From contig NZ_FQVX01000002.1 in NCBI RefSeq assembly GCF_900129495.1, positions 868,001 to 932,000 of the forward strand: a stretch of DNA of 64,000 bases, read 5' to 3'. Positions 31,883 to 40,135 of this stretch are shown piece by piece (within the stretch, counting starts at the first letter, position 1; every line of letters starts with the position of its first letter). A program made the position numbers and the translations under genes. A model generated the notes under the pieces. That model was given only the letters and a program-made list of their open reading frames with translations. It did no database searches and had not been told where the DNA came from. Origin of the DNA: Geodermatophilus nigrescens. GTDB lineage: Bacteria; Actinomycetota; Actinomycetes; Mycobacteriales; Geodermatophilaceae.

Positions 31883-32950
31883 GTGGCCAGCAGCAAGGAC
31901 GCCGTCGTCCTGACCGTCGACGGGCACGAGGTGCGCGTCTCCAGCCCGGAGAAGCCGTACTTCGCCGAGCACGGGATCCGCAAGATCGACGTCGTCGAGT
32001 ACTTCGTCGCCGTCGGCGAGGGGATCCTGTTCGCCCTGCGGGACCGGCCGACGACGCTCGAGCGCTGGCCCGGCGGGGTGTTCGAGGGCGCCCGGCTGTC
32101 CACCCGGATGGACAACACCGGTGACGCCTTCTACCAGAAGCGGGTGCCCAAGAACGCGCCCGAGTGGGTGCCGACGGCGCACATCACGTTCCCGAGCGGG
32201 CGCACCGCCGACGAGATCGCGCCCGACTCGGTCGCCGTCGTCGCGTGGTGCGCCAACCTCGGCACGCTGACCTTCCACCCCTGGCCGGTGGACAAGACCA
32301 ACGTCGAGTCGCCGAACCAGATCCGCATCGACCTCGACCCGCAGCCGGGCACCGACTTCTCCGACGCCGTCCGGGTCGCCCCGCACGTGCGCGAGCTGCT
32401 GGCCGAGTTCGGCATGGAGGGCTGGCCCAAGACCTCCGGCGGGCGGGGCGTGCACATCTACGTGCCGATCCAGCCGCGGTGGACGTTCACCGACGTGCGC
32501 CGGGCGGTGATCGCGTTCGGCCGCGAGCTGGAGCGCCGCCTGCCCGACCGCGTGACCATGTCGTGGTGGAAGGAGGAGCGCGGCGAGAAGATCTTCATCG
32601 ACTACAACCAGATGGCCCGGGACCGCACGATCGCCAGCGCCTACTCCATCCGGCCCAAGCCGCACGCGCCGGTGTCCGCGCCGCTGGACTGGGACGAACT
32701 GCCCGACGTGCACCCGACCGACTTCACGGTGCTGACCATGCCGGAGCGGTTCCGCGCGGTCGGTGACAAGCACGCGGGCCTCGCCGGGCACGCCTTCGGC
32801 ATCGAGCCGCTGCTCGAGCTCGCCGAGCGGCAGGCCACCGACCTCGGGCTCGGCGACATGCCCTATCCCCCCGACTACCCGAAGATGCCGGGCGAGCCGA
32901 TGCGGGTGCAGCCGAGCCGCGCCCGGAAGCCCGAGCCCGCCGCCGACTGA
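31883..32950 (+). CDS. LigD-type DNA polymerase domain protein (NHEJ primase-polymerase)
   Basis: The 355-residue protein starts at a GTG at 31883 with GGGAGC six bases upstream. It is a stand-alone LigD polymerase domain: EKPYFAEHGIRKIDVVEYF, RWPGGVFEG, then catalytic acids in IRIDLDPQPGTDFSDA (~residue 152), SGGRGVHIYVP (~190), and EKIFIDYNQMARDRTIASAYS (~235). It is an AEP-family polymerase that fills ends with nucleotides, often ribonucleotides, during non-homologous end joining. No ligase or nuclease domain is fused, so LigC upstream is the likely partner. No ku gene is in the window. Confidence 0.92.
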   Translation: MASSKDAVVLTVDGHEVRVSSPEKPYFAEHGIRKIDVVEYFVAVGEGILFALRDRPTTLERWPGGVFEGARLSTRMDNTGDAFYQKRVPKNAPEWVPTAHITFPSGRTADEIAPDSVAVVAWCANLGTLTFHPWPVDKTNVESPNQIRIDLDPQPGTDFSDAVRVAPHVRELLAEFGMEGWPKTSGGRGVHIYVPIQPRWTFTDVRRAVIAFGRELERRLPDRVTMSWWKEERGEKIFIDYNQMARDRTIASAYSIRPKPHAPVSAPLDWDELPDVHPTDFTVLTMPERFRAVGDKHAGLAGHAFGIEPLLELAERQATDLGLGDMPYPPDYPKMPGEPMRVQPSRARKPEPAAD

Positions 32951-32959
32951 GCCGGCTCC

Positions 32960-33682
32960 TCAGCGCGCCCCGAGGGCGGAGAACAGCCGGTCGTACCGCT
33001 GCTCCGGGTCCAGCGGGAGGCCGGCCTTGACGAAGCGCGCCCAGTCGTCGGCCAGCACCTCCTGCGCGCCCGACTCGACGGCGTCGAGGGCGGCACCGAC
33101 CAGGACCGACGGCGCGATCTTCGGCGCCTGCAGGCCCCGGGCCATGTCGGTGTCGACCAGCCCCATGTGCACGCCCACGACGTGCGTGCCCTGGGCGGCG
33201 AGCTCGAGCCGGGTGCTGTCGGTCAGCATCCAGGCCGCGGCCTTCGAGGCGGCGTAGGCGCCGGAGCCCGGGGCGGTGAACCAGGACAGCGCCGAGACGA
33301 CGTTGAGGACGGCCCCGCCACCGTTCGCCCGGAGGACCGGCGCGAACGCGCGGGTCGTGAGCAGCGGGCCGTAGAAGTTGGTGTCCATCTCCCGCCGGAT
33401 GGCCGCCTCGTCGCCGGTGACCAGCGCCGTGCCCGTGGAGATGCCCGCGTTGTTGACGAGGACCTGCACGTCGCCGGCCGCGCGGGCGGCGTCCTCGACC
33501 TGGCGCGGGTCCGTGACGTCGAGCTCGATGGGGTGGACCCCGTCCGCCGCCTGCACGGTGCGCACGTCGCGGGCGGCCGCGTAGACCTTCGCCGCCCCGC
33601 GCTCCCGGAGCCGGGCGACGAACTCCGCCCCGATGCCCCGGTTGGCTCCGGTGACCAGCACGACCGCACCCTGCAGCCTCAT
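32960..33682 (-). CDS. SDR-family oxidoreductase
   Basis: The 240-residue classical short-chain dehydrogenase has the cofactor motif VTGANRGIGAEF (~residues 9-20), VNNAGIST (~80), the catalytic Ser in VVSALSWF and YAASKAAA (YxxxK, ~145). It probably uses NADPH; the substrate is unknown. It is divergent from the adjacent TetR gene and shares a short operator region with it, so that regulator probably controls it. It is convergent with the LigD polymerase gene, nine bases apart. Confidence 0.9.
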   Translation of the reverse strand: MRLQGAVVLVTGANRGIGAEFVARLRERGAAKVYAAARDVRTVQAADGVHPIELDVTDPRQVEDAARAAGDVQVLVNNAGISTGTALVTGDEAAIRREMDTNFYGPLLTTRAFAPVLRANGGGAVLNVVSALSWFTAPGSGAYAASKAAAWMLTDSTRLELAAQGTHVVGVHMGLVDTDMARGLQAPKIAPSVLVGAALDAVESGAQEVLADDWARFVKAGLPLDPEQRYDRLFSALGAR

Positions 33683-33697
33683 GACGTCCTCTTTCTG

Positions 33698-33749
33698 TAG
33701 CGATCACTATGGATTGCGGCGAGCGTAGCAGCTTCCATAGCGATCGCTA
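33698..33749. promoter_or_regulatory. Paired operators of the divergent SDR/TetR promoter region
   Basis: Two copies of TAGCGATCrCTA lie 40 bases apart: TAGCGATCACTA (33698-33709) and the perfect palindrome TAGCGATCGCTA (33738-33749). They flank the divergent promoters, and a TATGCT -10 candidate for the TetR gene follows at 33754-33759. This is the expected layout for a TetR dimer site. Binding by the neighbouring regulator is inference. Confidence 0.7.
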
Positions 33750-33764
33750 CGTTATGCTCGGGGA

Positions 33765-34322
33765 GTGGCCGGCAGACCGCGCAGCTTCGATCGCGACACG
33801 GCGCTGGCGGCCGCCGTCGAGCAGTTCTGGCGCTCGGGCTTCGAGGGCACCTCGATCGCGATGCTGACCGGGGCCATGGGGGTGACCCCGCCCAGCCTGT
33901 ACGCCGCCTTCGGCGACAAGGAGACCCTGTTCGCGGAGGCCTCGGCCGAGTACTTCCGCCGCACGTGCGAGGGCGTCGACCGCGCGACCGCCCTCCCGAC
34001 GGCGCGCGAGGCCGTCGCCCGGATGCTGGAGGACACCGCGCGGGCGCACACCGCCGCGTCGACGCCGCCGGGCTGCCTGATGCTGACCGAGCCCCGCCTC
34101 GCGGCGCAGCGGGCGGACGTGCAGGAGCGGCTGCGACGCCGGCTCGACCGGGGGGTGCGGGACGGCGACCTCCCGGCGGGCACGCCGACCGACCGGCTCG
34201 CCACCTTCCTCGTGGCGGTCATGCGCGGCATGTCCGGCTGCGCCCGGGACGGGGGCACCACCGAGGACCTCCTGGCGATCGCCGAGACGGCGATGACCGC
34301 CCTGCCGGCCCCGCAGCGGTGA
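33765..34322 (+). CDS. TetR-family transcriptional regulator
   Basis: The 185-residue protein starts at GTG 33765, six bases after a TATGCT box, so translation may be nearly leaderless. The HTH is at ~residues 10-50 (ALAAAVEQFWRSGFEGTSIA, VTPPSLYAAFGDKETLF). The C-terminal ligand domain resembles the TetR_C type with CLMLTEPRLAAQRAD. It faces the SDR gene and probably represses it, releasing DNA when a small molecule binds. Codons for GDLPAGTPTDRLA near its end are duplicated just after its stop codon (34325-34368). Confidence 0.88.
   Translation: MAGRPRSFDRDTALAAAVEQFWRSGFEGTSIAMLTGAMGVTPPSLYAAFGDKETLFAEASAEYFRRTCEGVDRATALPTAREAVARMLEDTARAHTAASTPPGCLMLTEPRLAAQRADVQERLRRRLDRGVRDGDLPAGTPTDRLATFLVAVMRGMSGCARDGGTTEDLLAIAETAMTALPAPQR
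34158..34201 (+). repeat. 44-bp direct repeat, copy 1 (inside TetR gene)
   Basis: This coding segment near the end of the TetR gene is repeated at 34325-34368 with one mismatch in 44 bases. It encodes RDGDLPAGTPTDRLA. Confidence 0.85.
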
Positions 34323-34324
34323 CA

Positions 34325-34368
34325 CGGGACGGCGACCTCCCCGCGGGCACGCCGACCGACCGGCTCGC
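34325..34368 (+). repeat. 44-bp direct repeat, copy 2 (intergenic)
   Basis: This second copy fills almost all the space between the convergent TetR and acyl-CoA synthetase genes. It looks like the scar of a partial tandem duplication of the TetR 3' end, or of a former longer reading frame. Confidence 0.85.
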
Positions 34369-34371
34369 GCC

Positions 34372-35910
34372 TCAGGCGAGCAGGCGGGCCCGGACGTCGG
34401 GCTTGAGCACCTTCCCAATCTTCGAGCGCGGCAGGTCCGGCCACACCTCCACCTGCTTGGGCGCCTTGACCGGGCCGATGCGGTCGCGGGCGAACGCGCG
34501 CAGGTCACCGGGGTCGAGGGCGACACCGGGCCGGGCCTGCACGACGGCGACCACCCGCTCCCCCCACTTCTCGTCCGGGAGCCCCAGGACGGCGCAGTCC
34601 TGGACGCCGGGGTGCGTCATCAGGACCCGCTCCACCTCGGCCGAGTACACGTTGAACCCGCCGCTGATGATCATGTCCTTGGCCCGGTCCACCAGGTACA
34701 GCCAGCCGTCGTCGTCGAGGTAGCCGATGTCGCCGGTGTGGTGCCAGCCGAACCGGGCGGCCTCCGCCGTGGCGGCCGGGTCGCGGTGGTAGCCGTCCAT
34801 CACGAGCGGCCCGCGGACCACGACCTCGCCCCGCTCCCCCGGCGGCAGCAGCCGGCCCTCGTCGTCCATGATCGCGACCCGGGTGAGCGGCGTGGGCCGG
34901 CCGGCCGAGTGCAGCCGCTCGCGGGCGACGCTGCCGTCGGGCCGGAAGTGGTCGGCGGGGGCCATGGTCGAGACCATCATCGGCGCCTCGGACTGGCCGA
35001 AGAGCTGGCCCATCACCGGCCCGATGCGCGTCAGCGCCTGCTCGAGCCGGTCCGCCGAGATCGGTGCGGCGCCGTACCAGAGGCACTGCAGCGACGAGAG
35101 GTCCGTCGCGTCGAGCTCGGGGCGCTCGAGCAGCATGTAGACGAGCGTGGGCGGCAGGAAGGCGTGGGTGACCCGGTGCCGCTCGACGAGCGCCAGGAAC
35201 TCGCCGAGGTCGGGCCGCGGCATCACGACGACCTCGCCGCCCAGTGCCATCACCGGGAAGCAGAGCACCCCGGCGGCGTGGGTGAGCGGGGCCAGCGCGA
35301 GGTACCGCGGCCGCCCGCCGAACGGGTAGCTCATCAGGGTCAGCGCCGCCATCGCCTCCAGGTTGCGGCCGGTCAGCCGCACGCCCTTCGGCCGCCCCGT
35401 CGTCCCGCCGGTGCCGACGAGCAGGACGACGTCGTCGGGCGGCGACAGCCCCTCGTCGGGCAGGTCGACGTCGCCTCCGGCGTCGAGCCAGGCGTCCAGG
35501 GACGGGTCGCCGTCCCCGTCCCCGTCGAGGCAGACCAGGGTGGTCAGCGCGGGCAGCGCGTCGCGGACCTTGGCGACCAGCGGCGCGAAGGCGGCCTGGT
35601 AGAGCAGCACCGAGCACCCGAACAGGTCGAGCAGCTCGCGGTTCTCCTCGGCCTCGTTGCGCGGGTTGACCGGGCACCAGACCGCGCCGGCGCGGGCGAT
35701 GCCGAAGACGCACGCGAACGCCGTCGGGTCGTTGGCCGACAGGACGGCGACCGTGTCGCCGGGGCGGGTGCCCGAGCGCACCAGCGCCCGGGCCACCCGC
35801 CGGCTGAACGCCTGCACCTCGCCGTAGGACGTCGACCGGCCGTCGACGGTCAGGCACGGAGCGCCGGCACCCAGGTCGGCGCCCTTGTCGAGGAAGGCGG
35901 TCAGGCTCAT
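34372..35910 (-). CDS. AMP-binding acyl-CoA synthetase
   Basis: The 512-residue protein has its ATG (35908-35910) overlapping the previous stop as ATGA. The ANL signature is VGTGGTTGRPKGVRLT (~residue 168), followed by YGAAPISADRL, GQLFGQSEAPMMVST, WHHTGDIGYLDDDGWLYLVDRAKDMIISGGFNVY (~395) and the C-terminal Lys in PRSKIGKVLK. It activates a carboxylic acid as an acyl-adenylate and then as a CoA thioester. It ends a three-gene leftward operon with a saccharopine-dehydrogenase-like enzyme and an SDR. The acid is unknown; a fatty or aromatic acid is possible. Confidence 0.9.
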   Translation of the reverse strand: MSLTAFLDKGADLGAGAPCLTVDGRSTSYGEVQAFSRRVARALVRSGTRPGDTVAVLSANDPTAFACVFGIARAGAVWCPVNPRNEAEENRELLDLFGCSVLLYQAAFAPLVAKVRDALPALTTLVCLDGDGDGDPSLDAWLDAGGDVDLPDEGLSPPDDVVLLVGTGGTTGRPKGVRLTGRNLEAMAALTLMSYPFGGRPRYLALAPLTHAAGVLCFPVMALGGEVVVMPRPDLGEFLALVERHRVTHAFLPPTLVYMLLERPELDATDLSSLQCLWYGAAPISADRLEQALTRIGPVMGQLFGQSEAPMMVSTMAPADHFRPDGSVARERLHSAGRPTPLTRVAIMDDEGRLLPPGERGEVVVRGPLVMDGYHRDPAATAEAARFGWHHTGDIGYLDDDGWLYLVDRAKDMIISGGFNVYSAEVERVLMTHPGVQDCAVLGLPDEKWGERVVAVVQARPGVALDPGDLRAFARDRIGPVKAPKQVEVWPDLPRSKIGKVLKPDVRARLLA

Positions 35911-37025
35911 CGGTGCTCGGTCACCACCGGGTCGAGGACCAGGCCGAACTGGCGCAGCACGCCCAGCAGCTGCCGGTGACCGAACGCCTGGCAGCCGGAG
36001 GCGAAACCGGCCCGCAGCGGCGGCTGCTGCAGCAGTGACATCGCCGCCCAGGCCTGCAGGAGCCCGGTCTGCTTGTAGTTGCTGTTGCCGTGGATGACCA
36101 CGTGCTTGCGCCCGAGCGGGCCGGAGGCGTGCACGGAGTCGACGGAGGTGTTCAGCCGCGGGTTCTCCCGGGGCGGCATCCCCGTCGACCAGGCCTTGGC
36201 GACCTCGGCGAGCGCGTCGTCCCACTGGTCGCGCGGCAGGGTCTTGATGTCGCTCTCCACCGCCGCGGTGGTGGCGACGACGGCCTCCATGACCGGCCGG
36301 TTCATCACGCCGCCCTGGACCTTGACGTTGGCGACCCGCGGGTCGTCCTTGAACCACACGGGGTGGCTGGTGCCGCCCCACGGCACGGTCAGGCCGAGCT
36401 CGTGCTGGCCGGGCACGACGACGTCCCACCTCGACAGCGGGTCGAGCTTCACGTACTGGTTCTCGGCCAGGTGGAACCAGTCGGCCTTGAGGATGGTGAA
36501 GATCGTCTCGGTGGAGGCGTTGGTCGGGAACCCCTTCCAGAGCACCAGGACGTCCAGGGTGTCCAGGCCCGGGGTCTCCAGCGCGATCTGCGCGGCGATC
36601 TCGCCGGTGGTGTACATCTGCGCGATGCCCGGGGCGAGCAGCAGCCCCTTCTCCTGGTAGTCCGCCGCGAACCGCTCCCGGACCGCCATGACCCAGTCCT
36701 GCTCGCCCGTGGTGTCCAGGTAGTGCGCACCGGTGGCCAGGCACGCCTCGGCCACCTCGAACCCCAGCTTGATGAAGGGTCCGACGGTGTTGCAGACGAC
36801 GCGCGCGCCGTCGAACAGCTCCGTCAGCGCCTCGACGGTGTGCTCCACCTCGACGATGTCGTACTCGGCGGTCTCGATCCCCGGGATCCGGCCGACCACC
36901 TCCTGCAGGAGGTCCTTGTTCCGCCCCGCGGCGACGAACGGGACGTTCAGCTCGCGCAGGTACTCGCAGATCAACCGGCCGGTGTAGCCGGAGGCGCCGT
37001 AGACGACGACGGGCTTGGTGCTCAT
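35907..37025 (-). CDS. Saccharopine dehydrogenase-like NAD(P)-binding protein (DUF5938 type)
   Basis: The 372-residue protein has its ATG at 37023-37025. Its N-terminal Rossmann fold is VVVYGASGYTGRLICEYL, followed by VVCNTVGPFIKLGFEVAEACL and HYLDTTGEQDWV, as in trans-acting enoyl reductases and saccharopine-dehydrogenase-like enzymes. The C-terminal part (WHPVWFKDDPRVANVKVQGG-like region, ~240 on) fits the uncharacterised DUF5938 group. It probably reduces or oxidises a polyketide- or acyl-like substrate made by its partners. It lies between the SDR gene (26 bases upstream) and the acyl-CoA synthetase gene (4-base overlap). Confidence 0.8.
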   Translation of the reverse strand: MSTKPVVVYGASGYTGRLICEYLRELNVPFVAAGRNKDLLQEVVGRIPGIETAEYDIVEVEHTVEALTELFDGARVVCNTVGPFIKLGFEVAEACLATGAHYLDTTGEQDWVMAVRERFAADYQEKGLLLAPGIAQMYTTGEIAAQIALETPGLDTLDVLVLWKGFPTNASTETIFTILKADWFHLAENQYVKLDPLSRWDVVVPGQHELGLTVPWGGTSHPVWFKDDPRVANVKVQGGVMNRPVMEAVVATTAAVESDIKTLPRDQWDDALAEVAKAWSTGMPPRENPRLNTSVDSVHASGPLGRKHVVIHGNSNYKQTGLLQAWAAMSLLQQPPLRAGFASGCQAFGHRQLLGVLRQFGLVLDPVVTEHR

Positions 37026-37051
37026 GGTCGGTTCCCCTTCTCTCTCGTCGC

Positions 37052-37855
37052 TCAGGAGCCCATGCCGCCGTCGACGGCGAGGCCGGTGCCGTTGACGAAG
37101 CGGGAGGCGTCGGAGGCGAGGAAGACCACGGCGTCGGCCATGTCGGCCGGCTCACCGAGCCGCCCGGACGGCGTGAGCGCCACGACGGCACCGACCGCCT
37201 CCTCGACGCTGGGGAACAGGCCCAGCTCGGCGCAGTCGACGGCGAGCTTCATGCCCATCTCCGTGGGGACCAGGCCGGGGTAGATGCAGTTGACGCGCAC
37301 GCCGTAGCCGAGCTTGCCCGCCTCGGCGGCGGCGATCCGGGTCATCCGGTCGATCGCCGACTTGCTCGCCGAGTAACCCGCGATGCCCGGGAAGGCGATG
37401 GTCGCCGCGACGCTGGCGATGTTGACGATCGAGCCGCCGCTCCCGGCCGCCCCGCCCGGTCGCATCGCCCGCAGGCCGTGCTTCATGCCGAGGGCCGTGC
37501 CGACGACGTTGACGTCGAACATGCGACGCAGGTTGGCGGGGTCGAGGTCGACCACCAGCTCGGTGACCTCGATGCCGGCGTTGTTGACCAGGACGTCGAG
37601 ACCGCCCAGCTCGGCGACGGTCTCCGCGATCGCGGCCTCCCAGCTCGCCTCGTCGGTGACGTCGAGGTGGGTGGACGCGGCCTTGCCGCCCTCCGCCGCG
37701 ATCTGCTGGGCCGCCTCCGCGCCGAGGTCGTCGAGGACGTCCCCGATCACGACCGAGGCCCCCGCGCGGCTGAGCGCCTGCGCCATCGCCTGCCCCAGGC
37801 CTCGTGCTCCTCCGGTGACCAGTGCCCTGCGTCCGTCCAGTGCGCCTACCGACAT
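37052..37855 (-). CDS. SDR-family oxidoreductase
   Basis: The 267-residue classical SDR has the motif VTGGARGLGQAMAQAL (~residues 13-28), DVTDEASW, LVNNAGIEV (~92), a catalytic Ser in NIASVAATIAF and YSASKSAI (YxxxK, ~165), and the C-terminal NGTGLAVDGGMGS typical of 3-oxoacyl or hydroxysteroid-type dehydrogenases. It is the first gene of the leftward operon with the DUF5938-like and AMP-binding genes. It is divergent from a TetR gene that shares its promoter region, so induction by the pathway substrate is likely. Confidence 0.9.
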   Translation of the reverse strand: MSVGALDGRRALVTGGARGLGQAMAQALSRAGASVVIGDVLDDLGAEAAQQIAAEGGKAASTHLDVTDEASWEAAIAETVAELGGLDVLVNNAGIEVTELVVDLDPANLRRMFDVNVVGTALGMKHGLRAMRPGGAAGSGGSIVNIASVAATIAFPGIAGYSASKSAIDRMTRIAAAEAGKLGYGVRVNCIYPGLVPTEMGMKLAVDCAELGLFPSVEEAVGAVVALTPSGRLGEPADMADAVVFLASDASRFVNGTGLAVDGGMGS

Positions 37856-37912
37856 GCCGGTGTCCTTCCTCGTCGAAGCCCGGTGTGACGGCGGTCATGT
37901 TCGTGATGCTCT

Positions 37913-37946
37913 TTGACGACTGTCAAGACTTCTCTTGACGACTGTC
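37913..37946. promoter_or_regulatory. Tandem TetR operator with leftward -35 box
   Basis: TTGACGACTGTC occurs twice with starts 22 bases apart (37913-37924 and 37935-37946). The first copy is a palindrome (TTGAC-GACT-GTCAA). On the minus strand the first copy supplies a perfect TTGACA -35 hexamer (37926-37921) for the SDR operon. Binding by the adjacent TetR protein would block that promoter; I see no clear -10. Confidence 0.65.
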
Positions 37947-37995
37947 CAGACGGACGCCGGGCACGTAGCATCCGCGGACACGAGGAGGAGGACGC

Positions 37996-38613
37996 GTGAC
38001 GGCAGCAGCACACCGCCTGGGCCGCCGGCCGGTGGACAAGGTCGCCGCCCGGCGCAGCGAGCTGGCCGCCGCGGCGCTGAAAACGCTGGCCGAACGCGGG
38101 TACGCACAGACCGGCCTGCGTGACATCGCGCAGAACTCGGACTTCTCCCACGGCGTCCTGCACTACTACTTCGCGGACAAGACGGACCTGATCACCCACT
38201 GCGTGCGCGAGTACAAGGAGCGGTGCGCGACCCGGTACGACGAGGTCGTGGCCACGGCGACGACGGCCGAGGAGCTCGCCGCCGGCTTCCTGCGGAAGCT
38301 GACCGAGACCCTCACCGACGAGGCGCCGATGCACCGCCTCTGGTACGACCTGCGCAACCAGTCGATGTTCGAGCCGGCGTTCCGGGCCGACGTCGCCGAG
38401 ATCGACCTCCTGCTGGAGCGGATGATCGGGCGGATCGTCACCCGCTACGCCGAGCTCTCCGGGCGGACGCCGCAGGTCGCCCCGCCGGTCGTGTACGCGG
38501 TCTTCGACGGCCTGTTCCAGCAGGCGCTCCTCCGCCAGCTGGCAGGCGTCCCCTCGGCGGCCGGCGAGCTCCGTGCCGCGGTCGGCCAGGTCCTGCCGCA
38601 CCTCGTCCGCTGA
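37996..38613 (+). CDS. TetR-family transcriptional regulator
   Basis: The 205-residue protein begins at a GTG with GAGGAGGAG upstream. Its HTH region is AALKTLAERGYAQTGLRDIAQNSDFSHGVLHYYFADKTDLI (~residues 31-70). The C-terminal ligand-binding half (DEAPMHRLWYDLRNQSMFE) resembles the TetR_C_6/BetI-like type. It is transcribed away from the SDR/DUF5938/acyl-CoA synthetase operon and probably controls it through the TTGACGACTGTC repeats. The effector is likely a pathway acid or its CoA ester, by inference. Confidence 0.88.
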   Translation: MTAAAHRLGRRPVDKVAARRSELAAAALKTLAERGYAQTGLRDIAQNSDFSHGVLHYYFADKTDLITHCVREYKERCATRYDEVVATATTAEELAAGFLRKLTETLTDEAPMHRLWYDLRNQSMFEPAFRADVAEIDLLLERMIGRIVTRYAELSGRTPQVAPPVVYAVFDGLFQQALLRQLAGVPSAAGELRAAVGQVLPHLVR

Positions 38614-38661
38614 GGCCGGTGCAGCCGCGCGCGGCGCGCGGGCCCGCCTGAGCCGCAGCGC

Positions 38662-40068
38662 TCAGGCGGCGTCGAGCAGCTCGGACAGGACGGCGAGCCC
38701 GCGGCGCAGCTCGAGGTCGGTCGGCGCGCCGTAGCCGAGGACCAGCCCGGGCGACGCCGGCGGACCCGCCGAGTAGTCGGCGAGGTCGGCGACGACGACC
38801 CCGCGGCCCGCGGCGGCGCGGACCAGCGCGGCGGCGTCGGTGCCCGGGCGCAGGTGGACGACGACGTGCAGCCCGCCGTCGAGCGCGCCCAGCGTCACGT
38901 CGGGCCGCTCCCCCAGCGCGGCGGCCACCATCGACCGGCGGTGGTTGTAGTGCCGCTGCGCGCGGGCGGTGTGCCGGGCGAGGCCGCCGTCGGCCAGGTA
39001 GTGCGCCAGCGCGGCCTGCTGCACGCCCGAGACCGGCGAGTCGAGCAGCGTGCGGATGGCGCGCAGCCGCTCGCCGAACGCGCCGCGCAGCACCATCCAG
39101 CCGCAGCGCAGCCACGGGCTCAGCGTCTTGGACCAGCTGCCGACCAGCACGACGTCGGCCGGCGAGGGCAGGGAGGCCATGGCCGGCAGCGGGCGGCGGC
39201 GGTGCCGGAACTCGCTGTCGTAGTCGTCCTCCAGCACGACGACGCCCTCCTCCGCAGCCCACCGGAGGAGGTCCACGCGCTCCTGCACCGGCATCCGCCC
39301 GCCCAGCGGGTACTGGTGCGACGGGGTGAGCAGCACCGCGTCCGGCGCCGGGGACAGCGCCCGCAGGTCGGCGACGCGGGGACCGTCGGCGTCCACCGGC
39401 AGGGGCACGACGACGGCGCCCGCGGTGGCCAGCACCCGCCGCGCCGCCGGGTAGCTGGGGTCCTCGACGACGACCCGCGGCGGGCGGCCCGGCGCCCCGA
39501 GGGCGGTGGCCGCGAGGGCGAGGGCGTCGCTGGCGCCGGCGGTGACGAGGACGTCGTCCGCCCCGGCCTCCACCCCGCGCACGCGGCGCAGGTAGACGGC
39601 CACCGCCTGCCGCAGCGCGGGCAGCCCGAGCGGGTCGGGCGGCCCGGCCGGGAGGTCGTCGGCGACGGCCCGGCGCCAGGCCGAGCGCCACTCGGCGTCG
39701 TCGAGCAGCCGGGTGGCCGGCCGCCCGGGCGTGAGGTCGACGACGTCGGACCCGGCGGACGGGGACGGCGCGGACGGCGGGGCCGCCGCCGGGCGCGCCG
39801 CGATCACGTCGGGCCGGACGGCGACCACCGTCCCGCCGCCCCGCCGCCCGGTGGCGAACCCCTCGCCGACCAGCTGCTCGTAGGCGGTGACCACCACGCC
39901 GCGGGAGACCCCGAGGTCGGCGGCGAGGGTGCGCGTGGGCGGCAGCGTGTCCCCCGGGCCGAGCGCGCCACCCAGGACGGCCGCCCGCACCGACGCCGCG
40001 ATCTGCACGCTCAGCGGCGTCGCGGCCGCCCGGTCGACCGGGACGAACAGGTCGCCGGTGTACGCCAC
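38662..40068 (-). CDS. pdxR: MocR/PdxR-type regulator (GntR HTH fused to aminotransferase)
   Basis: The protein has 468 residues. The GTG at 40066-40068 has GGGAGG seven bases upstream; the open frame further upstream overlaps pdxS and is discarded. The N-terminal GntR winged helix ([44 protein letters not shown], ~residues 17-75) is joined to a fold-type-I aminotransferase with [10 protein letters not shown] and the PLP Lys in [15 protein letters not shown] (~315). MocR proteins bind PLP and activate pdxST when vitamin B6 is scarce. The divergent pdxS supports the name PdxR. Confidence 0.92.
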   Translation of the reverse strand: MAYTGDLFVPVDRAAATPLSVQIAASVRAAVLGGALGPGDTLPPTRTLAADLGVSRGVVVTAYEQLVGEGFATGRRGGGTVVAVRPDVIAARPAAAPPSAPSPSAGSDVVDLTPGRPATRLLDDAEWRSAWRRAVADDLPAGPPDPLGLPALRQAVAVYLRRVRGVEAGADDVLVTAGASDALALAATALGAPGRPPRVVVEDPSYPAARRVLATAGAVVVPLPVDADGPRVADLRALSPAPDAVLLTPSHQYPLGGRMPVQERVDLLRWAAEEGVVVLEDDYDSEFRHRRRPLPAMASLPSPADVVLVGSWSKTLSPWLRCGWMVLRGAFGERLRAIRTLLDSPVSGVQQAALAHYLADGGLARHTARAQRHYNHRRSMVAAALGERPDVTLGALDGGLHVVVHLRPGTDAAALVRAAAGRGVVVADLADYSAGPPASPGLVLGYGAPTDLELRRGLAVLSELLDAA

Positions 40069-40113
40069 TTGGTCCTCCCGCTTCCGCCCGGTTTGGACTG
40101 CTGTCAGGACCAA
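40069..40113. promoter_or_regulatory. Probable PdxR operator with TTGGTCC/GGACCAA repeats
   Basis: An inverted pair TTGGTCC (40069-40075) and GGACCAA (40107-40113) frames a third related site, TTTGGAC (40092-40098), in the 67 bases between pdxR and pdxS. Multiple half-sites fit MocR activators that bind several boxes and change DNA bending with PLP. Confidence 0.6.
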
Positions 40114-40135
40114 AGCATGGCGCACCGTGGCGGCC

